Numbered from the stretch's first letter, positions 18,137 to 27,080 are shown. The stretch is 64,000 nucleotides of DNA from JABCYV01 sp963729325 (GCA_963729325.1 CAVSNS010000011.1:1-64000), one strand, 5' to 3'. A program made the numbers and translations. Notes: generated by a model from the sequence alone, not told the origin.

Positions 18137-19212
18137 TGAATTTTGCCTCGGGGCCGGCTTGCGGCCATGGTTTCCGCGCACTCCACCGCAGTGGCCGCCG
18201 TAATGCGCAGATTATCCGAAGCCGCCCACAGCCAGAAAGCGTTCGCCAGATTCGCGTCGGGAACAATTGACACCAGAACGTCGCCTTGCCCAGCTGCGTT
18301 CACATTGCTCGGCGCATCCTCAGGGAGATGCGTAATATTCACGTGTTCCCCGACCAGCGCCTGGGAGACTTTCTCGATATCCACTGCCTGCTCCATCTCC
18401 AGGTGCACGGCGAAAGCGTGCCCATGAAAGATAGGCGCCTGTATCAGCAAAAGCGAGGGCTGCGGTGCGTTGTCGCCAGCGATTTGGCGGTAGTGCTTCA
18501 TGATGCGACGTTCGACGGCGGAGAGTGCCGGCGCCGAATGTTCACCGTAACGGGTCACCATGTTGAATGCCACCTGCGTGTCGAAAACGTTCTTGGGTAA
18601 TTGTTGGAAAGAGAGCAAGTTCACCGTCTGCTCGTGCAGTTCGTCCATTCCTTTCTGTCCGTGCTGCGACGCTGGCTCGAACACGGTTGCTACCACCCGC
18701 GCCAACTGCCCGGCTTTTTGCGTCCGCAGTAATAGGAGCGCGAGTGCAACTGCGGCGGGATGCGCCACTACAGCCGGTCCTGGCTGCAGCTCTAGCGTGA
18801 GAGCATGTCCTAACTGCCGTTCAATCCACGGCGACCGGACCACCGCTTCGGTTTCATCTTCCAGAGCGAAGGAGAGATCGATAATGGCGCTGCCCGCTGT
18901 GCGAGCCGTCTTCCAGTTCTTTCGCGTGGACTCGGGGTCAGACGCAAAAAAAGTAAAGTCGATGTTGTCAAACTGCTCCGCGCGCACGCTTTGGATAAAT
19001 GAAATCTCATCTCCCACCGTTTCCAGTTGGCCCAGCGATTCGTCATCATCCAGCAGCTTGATGTCCAGGGAGGGGAAATTACGGTCGTTGAGGACCTCCG
19101 CGACTTCCTTTCCCTTCAGCGTGGAAGCGCCGACAATGGCTACGCGGTACAGATTTGCTGCGCGCACCGGTTCCGGTTGCGACACCACTGCCGGCTTGAA
19201 CGTAGAATTCAT
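18133..19212 (-). CDS. aspartate-semialdehyde dehydrogenase-like protein lacking the catalytic Cys
   Basis: A 359-residue Asd/USG-1-fold protein. The Rossmann start VAIVGASTLKGKEVAEVL is followed by a dimerisation domain with VVATVFEPASQHGQKGMDEL and FHGHAFAVHLEM. Where true enzymes have the nucleophilic Cys (NPNCST), this reads AHPAAVAL, so the normal phosphate-aspartyl chemistry is unlikely. E. coli UsgA is a comparable inactive homologue. It sits between pssA (4-base overlap) and lptE (4-base overlap). Its role in this envelope operon is unknown. Confidence 0.75.
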   Translation of the reverse strand: MNSTFKPAVVSQPEPVRAANLYRVAIVGASTLKGKEVAEVLNDRNFPSLDIKLLDDDESLGQLETVGDEISFIQSVRAEQFDNIDFTFFASDPESTRKNWKTARTAGSAIIDLSFALEDETEAVVRSPWIERQLGHALTLELQPGPAVVAHPAAVALALLLLRTQKAGQLARVVATVFEPASQHGQKGMDELHEQTVNLLSFQQLPKNVFDTQVAFNMVTRYGEHSAPALSAVERRIMKHYRQIAGDNAPQPSLLLIQAPIFHGHAFAVHLEMEQAVDIEKVSQALVGEHVNITHLPEDAPSNVNAAGQGDVLVSIVPDANLANAFWLWAASDNLRITAATAVECAETMAASRPRGKIQ

Positions 19213-20087
19213 GAGGTCTGTGATGCTTCCCGGAAAGCCGGAGGCGGCGGATTATTCCTTCGCCGGAAAATCCACTGCAGGCGCCAGAATACGCCGGAGA
19301 ACATGTAGAGCAGCGCGATTCCGAATAGCACGAAGCGCGAAAAATACCAGATAGAAGCAAACAGTAATCCGAACAAAATAATTAGCCGGAACGGTTGCCG
19401 GGAACGGAAATCAATATCCTTGAAGCTATAGAAGCGCCATGTACTCACCATCAGGTAAGCCACCACCACCACCATCAGCATCCAGGTGATGGCAGTCCAC
19501 CAGGACATGACCGGGTCCCCGACCGAAAGATGGACCACGGCGGCGATGACTCCCGCTCCGGCGGGAATTGGCATCCCAACAAAATACTTCTTTCCCGGAC
19601 GTCCGGGGTTCGACGGCTGCGGGTTTGATGAAATGTTAAAGCGGGCTAGGCGGCTAGCCCCTGCCATCAGAAACAAAAAGCTGGCGATGGCGCCGAACTG
19701 TGCCAGCTTAGCGTAAAGCTCACCAGCACTCACTGGCAATTGGCGGAAGCCCCACATCCACGCCAGCATGGCTGGCGCGACTCCAAAGGTGATGACGTCG
19801 GCGAGTGAATCCAATTCCTTTCCAAAATCGCTGCTGGTGTGAGTGACCCGGGCAATGCGCCCGTCCAAACCATCAAACAGCACAGCAAACCCGATCGCCT
19901 TGGCCGCGTAGTCGAAGTGCCAGGGCTCCGCTACGCTGCCGTGGGTAACTTGCAGAATGGCGTAGTAGCCGGCCGCGATATTCGCGGTGGTAAACAACGA
20001 AGGCAGTATGTACAAACCTTTGCGGAGCCGGCGCGAAGGTTGGTCTTCCTTACGCCGTCGGGGGATTTCCGGAAGTTCGGGGTCCAT
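19209..20087 (-). CDS. pssA: CDP-diacylglycerol-serine O-phosphatidyltransferase
   Basis: A 292-residue integral membrane enzyme that makes phosphatidylserine from CDP-diacylglycerol and serine. The CDP-alcohol phosphotransferase signature is complete: DGLDGRIARVTHTSSDFG…LDSLAD (DG-x2-AR-x8-G-x3-D-x3-D). Multiple membrane segments follow (IAAVVHLSVG, MVVVVAYLMV, LIILFGLLFASIWYF). The product feeds the decarboxylase encoded immediately upstream; the two genes share one base (TGATG). Confidence 0.92.
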   Translation of the reverse strand: MDPELPEIPRRRKEDQPSRRLRKGLYILPSLFTTANIAAGYYAILQVTHGSVAEPWHFDYAAKAIGFAVLFDGLDGRIARVTHTSSDFGKELDSLADVITFGVAPAMLAWMWGFRQLPVSAGELYAKLAQFGAIASFLFLMAGASRLARFNISSNPQPSNPGRPGKKYFVGMPIPAGAGVIAAVVHLSVGDPVMSWWTAITWMLMVVVVAYLMVSTWRFYSFKDIDFRSRQPFRLIILFGLLFASIWYFSRFVLFGIALLYMFSGVFWRLQWIFRRRNNPPPPAFREASQTS

Positions 20088-20755
20088 CAGAGCGCTCCTT
20101 GATGAGTCTGTTGCCCGGACACGCTCGCGAGTTTCTCCGGCTCCTGGCGCAGGTAAGCCAGTACACTGGCCCCACCCTTCACGTGGTCTCCAACTTTTAC
20201 TTGCAGGGTCGCAGACGCGTCCAGAAAGACGTCCACTCGCGAACCGAACTTGATCAAGCCCACGCGCTCTCCTCGTTCGAGACGGTCCCCTACCTTTTTG
20301 GTGAAAACAATCCTCCGCGCTAATATGCCCGCGATCTGCTTGAACACTACTTTCTGCCCACCGCTGTCCAGGGTGACGATGTTCTGTTCGTTCTGCTCGG
20401 CTGACGCTGCGTTCATGGCGTTGAGAAACTTCCCTTTTTGATAGCGGACATCGCGGATCACGCCCGCCACCGGGGAGCGGTTCACATGTACATCAAACAC
20501 GCTCAGGAAGATGCTGACCCGCACCCGCCTTCCTCCATCTACTAGGATCGGGGACACATCCGTGACTTTGCCATCGCCGGGGGAGACTACCGCCCCGGCG
20601 GCATCTGGGATTACTCGCTCCGGATCCCGGAAGAACCACAAGAAAAAACCTCCCAGGAGTATCGGCAGCAAAGCCCAAGGCGCGCCAGCCAGCCAGCCCA
20701 GCAACACGGCGGCACCACCCAGCGGAAGTGCGTAATAGTAACCGTCGGGAACCAT
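20087..20755 (-). CDS. psd: phosphatidylserine decarboxylase proenzyme
   Basis: A 222-residue pyruvoyl enzyme that converts phosphatidylserine to phosphatidylethanolamine. It is the short class with two N-terminal membrane segments (YYALPLGGAAVLLGWLAG, ALLPILLGGFFLWFF). The conserved segments SPGDGKV, FLSVFDVHVNRSP and the self-cleavage Gly-Ser in KFGSRVDV are present; the Ser becomes the pyruvoyl group. First gene of the envelope operon. Confidence 0.9.
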   Translation of the reverse strand: MVPDGYYYALPLGGAAVLLGWLAGAPWALLPILLGGFFLWFFRDPERVIPDAAGAVVSPGDGKVTDVSPILVDGGRRVRVSIFLSVFDVHVNRSPVAGVIRDVRYQKGKFLNAMNAASAEQNEQNIVTLDSGGQKVVFKQIAGILARRIVFTKKVGDRLERGERVGLIKFGSRVDVFLDASATLQVKVGDHVKGGASVLAYLRQEPEKLASVSGQQTHQGAL

Positions 20756-20819
20756 CGGGAGACTAGAGAATTATAGTGCAGGGCCCGACAGTCGATCTGT
20801 TTTCAGGCTAAATGCTAAT

Positions 20820-20841
20820 AAAAAAGGCGCTTATCAGCGCC
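20820..20841 (-). terminator. rho-independent terminator of the DUF465 gene
   Basis: On the minus strand, GGCGC-TGATAA-GCGCC is followed directly by six T residues (20825 down to 20820). It lies 60 bases after the stop of the small gene at 20901-21131, in the correct orientation. Confidence 0.7.
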
Positions 20842-20900
20842 ACCTTGAGGGACAAATAAAGCCACTGGCGGCCGAAGCCGCGTGCTCTGGAGCTTTGAGA

Positions 20901-21131
20901 TTAAGCGACCTGGTTCTGTCCTACCTGCCGAAACTCCCGCTCAATCAACTGCATTTGATCTTTGAGACGCAGTTTCAGCTTTTTCAGCCGCACTTCTTCC
21001 AGCTTTTCGTCGTCGGTGAGAAAGCGTTTTTGGGTGAGTGATTCGAGTCTTTGTGAGTATTGCGTGTGCTCTTGAGCCAGTTTGCGGAATTCCTGATGGC
21101 TGGCCAGAAGCTGGTCACGTGGAGTTAGCAT
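20901..21131 (-). CDS. DUF465/YdcH-family small coiled-coil protein
   Basis: About 76 residues from MLTPRDQLLASHQEFRKL. It is almost entirely charged helix (HTQYSQRLESLTQKRFLTDDEKLEEVRLKKLKLRLKDQM), matching the YdcH/DUF465 pattern with the 'L-t-x-e-x-x-E-xxLKKxKLxLKDxi' core. Function of the family is not established. A longer start at 21167 is possible but atypical. The IS element at 21211 sits 62 bases upstream and may separate it from its promoter. Confidence 0.75.
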   Translation of the reverse strand: MLTPRDQLLASHQEFRKLAQEHTQYSQRLESLTQKRFLTDDEKLEEVRLKKLKLRLKDQMQLIEREFRQVGQNQVA

Positions 21132-21192
21132 CCAGCAGACCCTCCTGCATGATGTGTACGCCCCCAAATTAACACAGCATTAATATGGCTTC

Positions 21193-21210
21193 AATCCCAA
21201 ATTCCCCAGA
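21193..21210. repeat. left copy of 18-bp direct repeat flanking ISNCY element
   Basis: AATCCCAAATTCCCCAGA, identical to 22643-22660 on the other side of the transposase gene. Best read as the target-site duplication; IS1202-type members of ISNCY make long duplications. Confidence 0.75.
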
Positions 21211-22642
21211 TGTCGTTAGCACATGATATGTCCGGTTGAGATAGCAAGTGATGTGTCCGCTTTGCAGGCGGCGAGGGTAGGAGAGCATGGAAGGTATGTT
21301 CTCTTACACGCAGGCCGCGATGGAGCGGACCATGAAGGTACAAGAAGTGATTTTGCGGGCGCTAGCGAAGAAGATCACGTGGTGGCAGGCGGCCGAGATC
21401 ATCGGGATCAGCGACCGGCAAATGAGGCGCTGGCATGAAGGGTATGAAGAGTTCGGGTTCCGAGGTTTGTTTGACCGGCGGCGGGGGAAACCGTCGCCCA
21501 AGAAAGTGCCGTTGGCGGTGGTGGAGAAAGTCCTGGGGCTGTACCGGGAAAAGTATTTCGATCTGAACGTGCGGCACTTTCCCGAGAAGTTGCAGGAAGA
21601 GCACCAGGTCGAGATCAGCTACAGCTGGGTGAAGGGGTTGCTGCAAGGGGCGGGGATGGTGGCCAAGGGGCGCAAACGTGGGGTGCATCGCCAGCAGCGC
21701 CCGCTGCCCGGAATGCTGCTGCACATCGACGGCAGCGAGCATCGCTGGTTTCAAGACGAGCGCTGGTACGACTTGCTGGTGATTATGGACGATGCCAACA
21801 GCGAGATTTATTACGCGCAATTGGTGGAAGAGGAAGCGACGGTTCCGGTGCTGACGGGGCTGAAAGAAGTGGTCGAATGCCGGGGCGTGTTTTGCGCTTT
21901 GTACAGCGATCGCGCCCGTCATTTCTGGCTGACGGCCAAGGCCGGAGAGGCAGTGGAGCACGACCGTCTCACGCAGGTGGGGCGTGCGCTGCGCGAGTTG
22001 GGGGTGCGCATGATTCCGGCGTACTCGCCACAAGCGCGCGGCCGCAGCGAACGCAGCTTCGGCACCTGGCAAGGCCGGCTGCCGCAGGAACTGCGCTTGC
22101 GTGGGATCCGGACGGTGGTGGCGGCGAATGCCTTTCTGCGCGAGCAATACATCGGGGAGTTCAATCGTCGCTTCCAAGTCGAAGCGGCGCAACCGGGCAG
22201 TGCGTTTGTGCCCTATCGGGGCAAAGACCTGGAGCGCATCTTTTCGCTGCAATTCGAGCGCACGGTGAATCGGGACAACACGGTCAGCTTTCAGAACCTG
22301 ACTTTGCAGATCGAGCCCGTGCGCTGGCGGGGAACGCTGGCGGGCTGCACGGTGATCGCGCACCAACACCTCGACGGAAGCTTGAGCCTCAGCTATGGGC
22401 CGCACTGTCTCGGTCGCTACGACGACCGCGGCGGTCCGATTCTCAACCGGAAACTGGCGGCGGGCAAGGCCGTGGAAAAGACGCGCCGTGGAAAAGTCCA
22501 AAAACCGACTTTCCCGCCGCGCTTGGAAATCCCGAAAAGTGCGCGGGATTCCCACTTTCCCACCGCCTCGGCGGCGGCTACGGGAGATTAACAAAAGCGG
22601 ACATTCACTTGCTACAACAACCGGACATTTTAACTTGCAAGA
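21211..22642 (+). mobile_element. ISNCY (IS1202-like) insertion sequence
   Basis: A 1.43-kb element holding one transposase gene. The ends carry related inverted sequences: ATGTCCGGTTG then TAGCAAGTGA and TGTCCGCTTT on the left (about 21228-21273), and the complementary order on the right (about 22600-22635). The outermost 15 or so bases differ between ends, so exact tips are uncertain by a few bases. An 18-bp direct repeat flanks it. Confidence 0.82.
21287..22591 (+). CDS. ISNCY-family transposase
   Basis: A 434-residue DDE transposase. The N-terminal helix-turn-helix (TWWQAAEIIGISDRQMRRW) and LFDRRRGKPSPKKVP linker precede an rve-type core: first Asp at LLHIDGSEHRWF, second at ALYSDRARHFW, and Glu at SPQARGRSERSFGTWQ. 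The tail (RYDDRGGPILNRK) is typical of the ISDol1/IS1202 kind. Complete and without frameshift, so possibly functional. Confidence 0.88.
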   Translation: MEGMFSYTQAAMERTMKVQEVILRALAKKITWWQAAEIIGISDRQMRRWHEGYEEFGFRGLFDRRRGKPSPKKVPLAVVEKVLGLYREKYFDLNVRHFPEKLQEEHQVEISYSWVKGLLQGAGMVAKGRKRGVHRQQRPLPGMLLHIDGSEHRWFQDERWYDLLVIMDDANSEIYYAQLVEEEATVPVLTGLKEVVECRGVFCALYSDRARHFWLTAKAGEAVEHDRLTQVGRALRELGVRMIPAYSPQARGRSERSFGTWQGRLPQELRLRGIRTVVAANAFLREQYIGEFNRRFQVEAAQPGSAFVPYRGKDLERIFSLQFERTVNRDNTVSFQNLTLQIEPVRWRGTLAGCTVIAHQHLDGSLSLSYGPHCLGRYDDRGGPILNRKLAAGKAVEKTRRGKVQKPTFPPRLEIPKSARDSHFPTASAAATGD

Positions 22643-22660
22643 AATCCCAAATTCCCCAGA
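22643..22660. repeat. right copy of 18-bp direct repeat flanking ISNCY element
   Basis: Identical to 21193-21210. The neighbouring bases differ between the two copies, which fixes the repeat length at 18. Confidence 0.75.
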
Positions 22661-22707
22661 AAAGAACAGCTCGAAGGTCAACAAAATTGCACCATTCATG
22701 TTGCAAA

Positions 22708-23178
22708 TCACGCTAAATCAAGTCGATAGAGAGCGGCGGCCTCCTCCGGACCTTGATAGTACCGTTTCCGGTGCCCGATCTCCGTGAACCCACACTTCTC
22801 GTACAGTGCACGGGCGGCCCGGTTCGATTCCCGGACTTCAAGGAACACAGCCTTCGCGCCCTGATGGCTCGCCACCGCCAAGAATTCGCCTACCAGACGG
22901 GTACCCAAGCCTCGTCGCCGGACGGAGCCAGCTACGGCAACGTTCTCAATTTCGAATTCAGCATCGATCTGCCGGGCAACGAGAAAACCTTGGACCGCAG
23001 CATCTTCTTCAATAACCAATGCCAGCCTCGACGGATGTTCCGCTCGCAGGAAAATCTGTTCGTATTGAGCCTGCGGCCAGTGCGCTGCCGCGTCAGCATC
23101 TTTTTCCAGGGCCATCATTGCAGGAATATCAGGCGGATTTGCAAGACGCACTGTCACGTTGCCAGTGTCTGGGGCCAA
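22708..23178 (-). CDS. rimI: ribosomal protein alanine N-acetyltransferase (RimI-like)
   Basis: A 156-residue GNAT acetyltransferase. The acetyl-CoA loop is NVAVAGSVRRRGLGTRLV, followed by FLEVRESNRAARALYEKCGFTEIGHRKRYY, which matches RimI. It acetylates the N-terminus of ribosomal protein S18 in E. coli. It follows tsaB by 16 bases, a gene order found in many bacteria. The start appears to be TTG; a GTG seven codons in is an alternative. Confidence 0.85.
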   Translation of the reverse strand: MAPDTGNVTVRLANPPDIPAMMALEKDADAAAHWPQAQYEQIFLRAEHPSRLALVIEEDAAVQGFLVARQIDAEFEIENVAVAGSVRRRGLGTRLVGEFLAVASHQGAKAVFLEVRESNRAARALYEKCGFTEIGHRKRYYQGPEEAAALYRLDLA

Positions 23179-23194
23179 GGTTAAGAGCTAACAG

Positions 23195-23863
23195 CTAAGA
23201 GCTTCCCTTCGAAAAAATCTCCGCGTCCGAGCGACGAATGTAATTGGCGTCCAGCACTTCTGGCGAGACCGTGTCTCCAGCCAGAATTTTCTTCCATCCG
23301 AGTTGGGCGATGGTATCGCTCCTCGGACGCGGGATTTCTTTCACCGGCAGGCCGGCGTTGCGGGCTGCGTCGGCAAGGCTGGCGTCTGGTGTGACAATGT
23401 ATCCGCGAACCGAGGCCAGAAACTCCTCGCGCGTCAGCAAACTCTGATTCAAGGCTGTGGCGCACTCCTGGACGTCATACTCGCCGACGTAGAGTTCGTT
23501 TCGTCCCGCATCAAGCGCTGCCATCACCGTCCCACGCAAGCCGCTTGCGCTTGCGATCGCCTCCAGTAGGGAAATCTCAGCTATGGGTTTCCTGAGGACT
23601 TCAGCGAGTGCTTTCACCGCTGCCAACCCTACGCGCAGCCCGGTGAAGGATCCCGGGCCCGAGGCCACGGCGAATCCCTCAATGTCGTGTTTCCCTAGTT
23701 GGTGCTTCAAAAGAAGTTCTGCAATTTGCGGAACCAGTTGCGCTGAAAATGTCCCGCCTGCGAGGGGGACGACCTCGATGATCTCGCACACATCACCGGG
23801 CCCACACTTTGCCAAAGCTATGCTGCCGCCTTTGCCGGAAGTGTCGGCGGCGAGAAGAAGCAT
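23195..23863 (-). CDS. tsaB: tRNA threonylcarbamoyladenosine protein TsaB
   Basis: About 222 residues from MLLLAADTSGKGGSIAL. It has the ASKHA start (AADTSGKGGSIALA) and the family motif GFAVASGPGSFTGLRVGLAAVKALAE. With TsaD and TsaE it makes the t6A37 modification of ANN-decoding tRNAs. The frame extends upstream to 23965, but that portion is encoded by a dispersed repeat, so the internal ATG is preferred. Downstream of mce and meaB, upstream of rimI. Confidence 0.9.
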   Translation of the reverse strand: MLLLAADTSGKGGSIALAKCGPGDVCEIIEVVPLAGGTFSAQLVPQIAELLLKHQLGKHDIEGFAVASGPGSFTGLRVGLAAVKALAEVLRKPIAEISLLEAIASASGLRGTVMAALDAGRNELYVGEYDVQECATALNQSLLTREEFLASVRGYIVTPDASLADAARNAGLPVKEIPRPRSDTIAQLGWKKILAGDTVSPEVLDANYIRRSDAEIFSKGSS

Positions 23864-23888
23864 AGGATCCTGGAAATGAATCACGCGT

Positions 23889-23966
23889 TTGTCATTCCGA
23901 GCGGAGCGAGGAATCCTACTCCCGCTGGGAGTTCGGCGGAAGGGATGCTTCGCTTCGCTCAGCATG
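23889..23966. repeat. dispersed palindromic element (copy 2)
   Basis: GTCATTCCGAGCGGAGCGAG starts at 23891 and the unit runs to about 23966, between tsaB and mce. It leaves the tsaB frame open on the minus strand, creating a false N-terminal extension. Confidence 0.6.
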
Positions 23967-23973
23967 GCAAAGC

Positions 23974-24387
23974 CTATTTGTAAGGTAGATTCGAATCTGC
24001 TTCCACCAGTTCGAGCAGCACACCGCCCGTGCTCGAAGGATGCACAAATACATACCGATGCCCGCCCGCTCCCACTTTTATTTCGTTTGAAACCAGCCGT
24101 ACACCATCCTTTTTCAAGCGCTCGATGGTTTCCGCAAGGTCAGGGACGCGCAACGACACATGGTGCAATCCCTCGCCTCGCTTAGCGATAAATTTCGCGA
24201 TCACTGAATCCTCAGAGGTGGGCTCGAGCAGCTCAAACCGGCTTTCGCCCAACGGCACCATCACCACTCGCACCTGCTCAGCCTCCACCAACTCTTCAGG
24301 CGATACCTTCAGTCCTAGCTTCTCGTAGATGCCTTTCGCAGCAGCAAGCGACTTTACCGCGATGCCGAGATGATCGATGGTGACCAT
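23974..24387 (-). CDS. mce: methylmalonyl-CoA epimerase
   Basis: About 137 residues from MVTIDHLGIAVKSL. A vicinal-oxygen-chelate fold with metal ligands in TIDHLGIAV and GLHHVSLRV and a terminal Glu (GGVLLELVE). It interconverts the (R) and (S) forms of methylmalonyl-CoA in propionate and branched-chain catabolism. The ATG lies in TAATG with the meaB stop (1-base overlap). The mutase itself is not in the window. Confidence 0.9.
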   Translation of the reverse strand: MVTIDHLGIAVKSLAAAKGIYEKLGLKVSPEELVEAEQVRVVMVPLGESRFELLEPTSEDSVIAKFIAKRGEGLHHVSLRVPDLAETIERLKKDGVRLVSNEIKVGAGGHRYVFVHPSSTGGVLLELVEADSNLPYK

Positions 24388-25394
24388 TAATTTTGCCCCA
24401 ACTTCTCCGTTATCTCTTCCACCAAAGTGTATGGATCCCGCTTGTGCTCGGCTATCTCTGCTGCATATCGCGACAAATTTCCGTCGCCCATCTGCTCGCG
24501 CGCTTTCTCCAGCAGCGCATGCCGCAGCATCTCGACCAGACGATCCTGCCAATTCTGAATCTTATGTTTCAGTACCAGATCTTCACTTTTCAGATACTTT
24601 TCATAGATTTCGATGGCCTCGGCGAGTTCGCCGATTCCTGTACCGTCGGTCGCAACCGTCTTCACGATGGGAGGCGTCCAATTATCACTGCGCACGGCCA
24701 GCGACTGCAGAGCGCGAATTTCGCGCTCCACCCGCTCGGCACCCTCGTGGTCGCTCTTGTTGATTACGAAAATATCGGCGATCTCCATGATGCCAGCCTT
24801 AATGGTCTGCACATCGTCGCCCATGCCAGGAACCAGAATCACCACGGTGATATCCGCCAGGCGCACAACGTCGACCTCATCCTGGCCGACGCCAACAGTT
24901 TCGATCATGATCAGGTCGCGGCCCGAGGCATCGAGCACTGTAGCTACGTCGGCCGTGCTCTGAGCCAAACCACCCAAGGAGCCGCGGGTTGCCATGCTGC
25001 GAATGTAAATCCCTGGGTCGGAGAAGTGGTCCTGCATACGAATGCGATCGCCTAGAATCGCGCCACCCGTGTAAGGACTGGTCGGATCGACAGCGATGAT
25101 CCCCACCGTCCGCTTGTGTTTGCGATAGTGTCGAGCCAATTGATCGACGAGTGTGCTTTTGCCTGCGCCAGGCGGGCCGGTGAGTCCAAGAATCCGCGCG
25201 TGCCCGCTATGCGGAAATAGCGCTTTCAACAGTTCTGACGATCCAGGAGCGCGATTTTCGACAGCGCTGATAGCCCGCGCCAGCGCGCGAGGATCGCCCG
25301 CACGCAATTGCTCAATCCAGTGCTGGATCTCCTGGTTCAAACAGCCAGTGTAAAGCAGATACAAGGGAGTACAAAACGAGTCGGCCGTGCTCAC
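24387..25394 (-). CDS. meaB: methylmalonyl-CoA mutase chaperone GTPase MeaB
   Basis: A 335-residue G3E GTPase. P-loop is GLTGPPGAGKSTLVDQL, with AVDPTSPYTGGAILGDRIRM, ETVGVGQDEVDV and NKSDHEGAERVE. It protects and reloads the B12-dependent methylmalonyl-CoA mutase. It is translationally coupled to mce, so the pair serves propionyl-CoA metabolism. Confidence 0.93.
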   Translation of the reverse strand: MSTADSFCTPLYLLYTGCLNQEIQHWIEQLRAGDPRALARAISAVENRAPGSSELLKALFPHSGHARILGLTGPPGAGKSTLVDQLARHYRKHKRTVGIIAVDPTSPYTGGAILGDRIRMQDHFSDPGIYIRSMATRGSLGGLAQSTADVATVLDASGRDLIMIETVGVGQDEVDVVRLADITVVILVPGMGDDVQTIKAGIMEIADIFVINKSDHEGAERVEREIRALQSLAVRSDNWTPPIVKTVATDGTGIGELAEAIEIYEKYLKSEDLVLKHKIQNWQDRLVEMLRHALLEKAREQMGDGNLSRYAAEIAEHKRDPYTLVEEITEKLGQN

Positions 25395-25429
25395 AAATCG
25401 AGGCTATTGTCCGCAGTCATATCCGACGA

Positions 25430-26477
25430 CTAGAGACCCGGAGAAGTGAGAGCTATTTCGCTCTTCGCACTGCGCGTCATCAATTCGCGAATGGCGTCTG
25501 CCGGGGGCTTGCCCTGGTGCAGGATGGCGTGCGTCTGCTCCGCGATGGGCATCTCGATCCCGCGCCTGCGAGCCAGACCGACGGCGGCGTGAGTGGTGAA
25601 GACGCCCTCGGCAACGGCGCCATGCATACCGGCGATAATCTCCGGAAGCTTGCGGCCACGTCCCAGTTCCACGCCCACGCTGCGATTGCGCGAGAGGCCA
25701 CCGGTGCAGGTGAGGACCAGATCTCCCAGGCCGGCAAGACCAGCCATGGTTTCCTGGCGGCCACCGCAAGCCACTGCCAGGCGCGTGATCTCGGCCAGTC
25801 CGCGAGTGATCAGGGCGGCGATGGAATTATGGCCGAGTCCCAGGCCGTCGCACACGCCGGCGGCGATGGCAATCACGTTTTTGAGGGCGCCGCCCAGTTC
25901 CACGCCGACAACGTCGTCATTGGTGTAGACGCGGAAGCGAGGATCACTGAATTCCCGTTGAACTATCTCCGCCAGTTCCGCATCCTGCGAGGCGATCGTG
26001 ATGGCGGTGGGATCGCCACGGGCGACTTCCTGGGCAAAGGAGGGCCCGCTGAGCGCGCCCACGCGCGGCTGGAATCCGCCATCAACTCCTACCACCTGAG
26101 AAATCACCTCCGTCATTCGCAGCAGTGTCCTTTGCTCCAGGCCCTTGGTCGCACTCACGATCAGCATGTCTCGGTTTGAGATGGGGGCGCATTTCCTGGA
26201 AGAGGCTGCGCGAGTGCTGCGACGGCATCACACCGACTACGATTTCCGCGTTGCGCAGGGCTTCTTCCAGATCGCTGGTAACCGAAACACAATCAGGAAT
26301 CGATTGGCCGGGGAGGAATTTCTCGTTGACCCGGTCTTTGGAGATTGCGTCGGCGATTTGCTTCTCGTGCGCCCACAAGCGAATTAGATGGCTACCTCGG
26401 CGTCCCAATGCGATGGCGAGACCAGTTCCCCAAGCCCCTGCGCCGATGAGAGCGATCTGGCTCAACCCCGCCCCCAC
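25430..26477 (-). pseudogene. gpsA: glycerol-3-phosphate dehydrogenase [NAD(P)+], frameshifted
   Basis: The 5' frame (MGAGLSQIALIGAGAWGTGLAIAL … EIVVGVMPSQHSRSLFQEMRPHLK) breaks near 26165-26175. The second frame then runs from MLIVSATKGLEQRTLLRM to a stop at 25430, with the catalytic Lys in GGALKNVIAIAAGVCDG and GLAGLGDLVLTCTGGLSRNR. One extra base between CCG and ATG explains the break. GpsA supplies sn-glycerol-3-phosphate for phospholipid synthesis, and plsY is directly upstream, overlapping by 16 bases. Being usually essential, a sequence error is the likelier cause. Confidence 0.85.
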
Positions 26478-27067
26478 TGAAAACGCGTTTCCGTACCTGA
26501 TAGAAGCCGGCGGATATTTTCATGATGCTTAGCGATGATCAGGATTGAGGCCGCAGCCATGCACAACAGCGTTAAAGGCATGTTTCCGTAACCGTCCAGA
26601 AACCAGGCTAGGAGAGGAAAGAGCGCGACTGCAACGATTGAGCCCAAAGAGACGTAGCGAAAGGTCAGCACGATGGCAACAAAAATAGCGATCATGACCA
26701 GGACCGCTTTGGGCGCAAGCATGATGAAGGACCCCAGACCAGTCGCGACTCCCTTACCGCCTCGAAACTTCAACCAAACCGGGAAGACGTGGCCCGCAAT
26801 CGCACAGAGAGCAGCGACACCTGCCAGTACACCTTGTCCGGGAAATGCGGCGCGCGCTATCAACACTGCAGCCAGTCCCTTGAGCGCGTCGAGCACCAGG
26901 GTCAACACCCCAAGCATCGCGGAAGACCGCGCCACATTGGTCGCACCGATATTGCCGCTGCCGGTTTTTCGCACATCTTGCCCACGAAAAATGAGCATCA
27001 GGATGTATCCGAATGGGATCGATCCCAGCAGGTAGCTGAACCCGGCGGTGAGAAGGAATGCCCTCAT
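26462..27067 (-). CDS. plsY: glycerol-3-phosphate acyltransferase PlsY
   Basis: A 201-residue membrane enzyme that acylates glycerol-3-phosphate using acyl-phosphate. The three PlsY motifs are seen: SYLLGSIPFGYI, GSGNIGATNVARS and FRGGKGVATGLG. About five membrane segments. It precedes gpsA, so product and user are encoded together. Confidence 0.92.
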   Translation of the reverse strand: MRAFLLTAGFSYLLGSIPFGYILMLIFRGQDVRKTGSGNIGATNVARSSAMLGVLTLVLDALKGLAAVLIARAAFPGQGVLAGVAALCAIAGHVFPVWLKFRGGKGVATGLGSFIMLAPKAVLVMIAIFVAIVLTFRYVSLGSIVAVALFPLLAWFLDGYGNMPLTLLCMAAASILIIAKHHENIRRLLSGTETRFQWGRG

Positions 27068-27080
27068 TAGAGATCTATCG

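Noticed and set aside
21362..22711. 449-codon open frame antisense to the ISNCY transposase
   Set aside because: It mirrors a GC-rich gene on the other strand. The protein is His/Arg/Pro/Leu-rich with no family resemblance, as expected of a shadow frame.
22821..22834. GGTTCGATTCCCGG resembling a tRNA T-arm
   Set aside because: It lies inside the rimI coding sequence. No acceptor, D or anticodon arm is found at the right distances.
23864..23965. N-terminal extension of TsaB
   Set aside because: The extra codons come from the dispersed palindromic element. The internal ATG gives the standard TsaB start.
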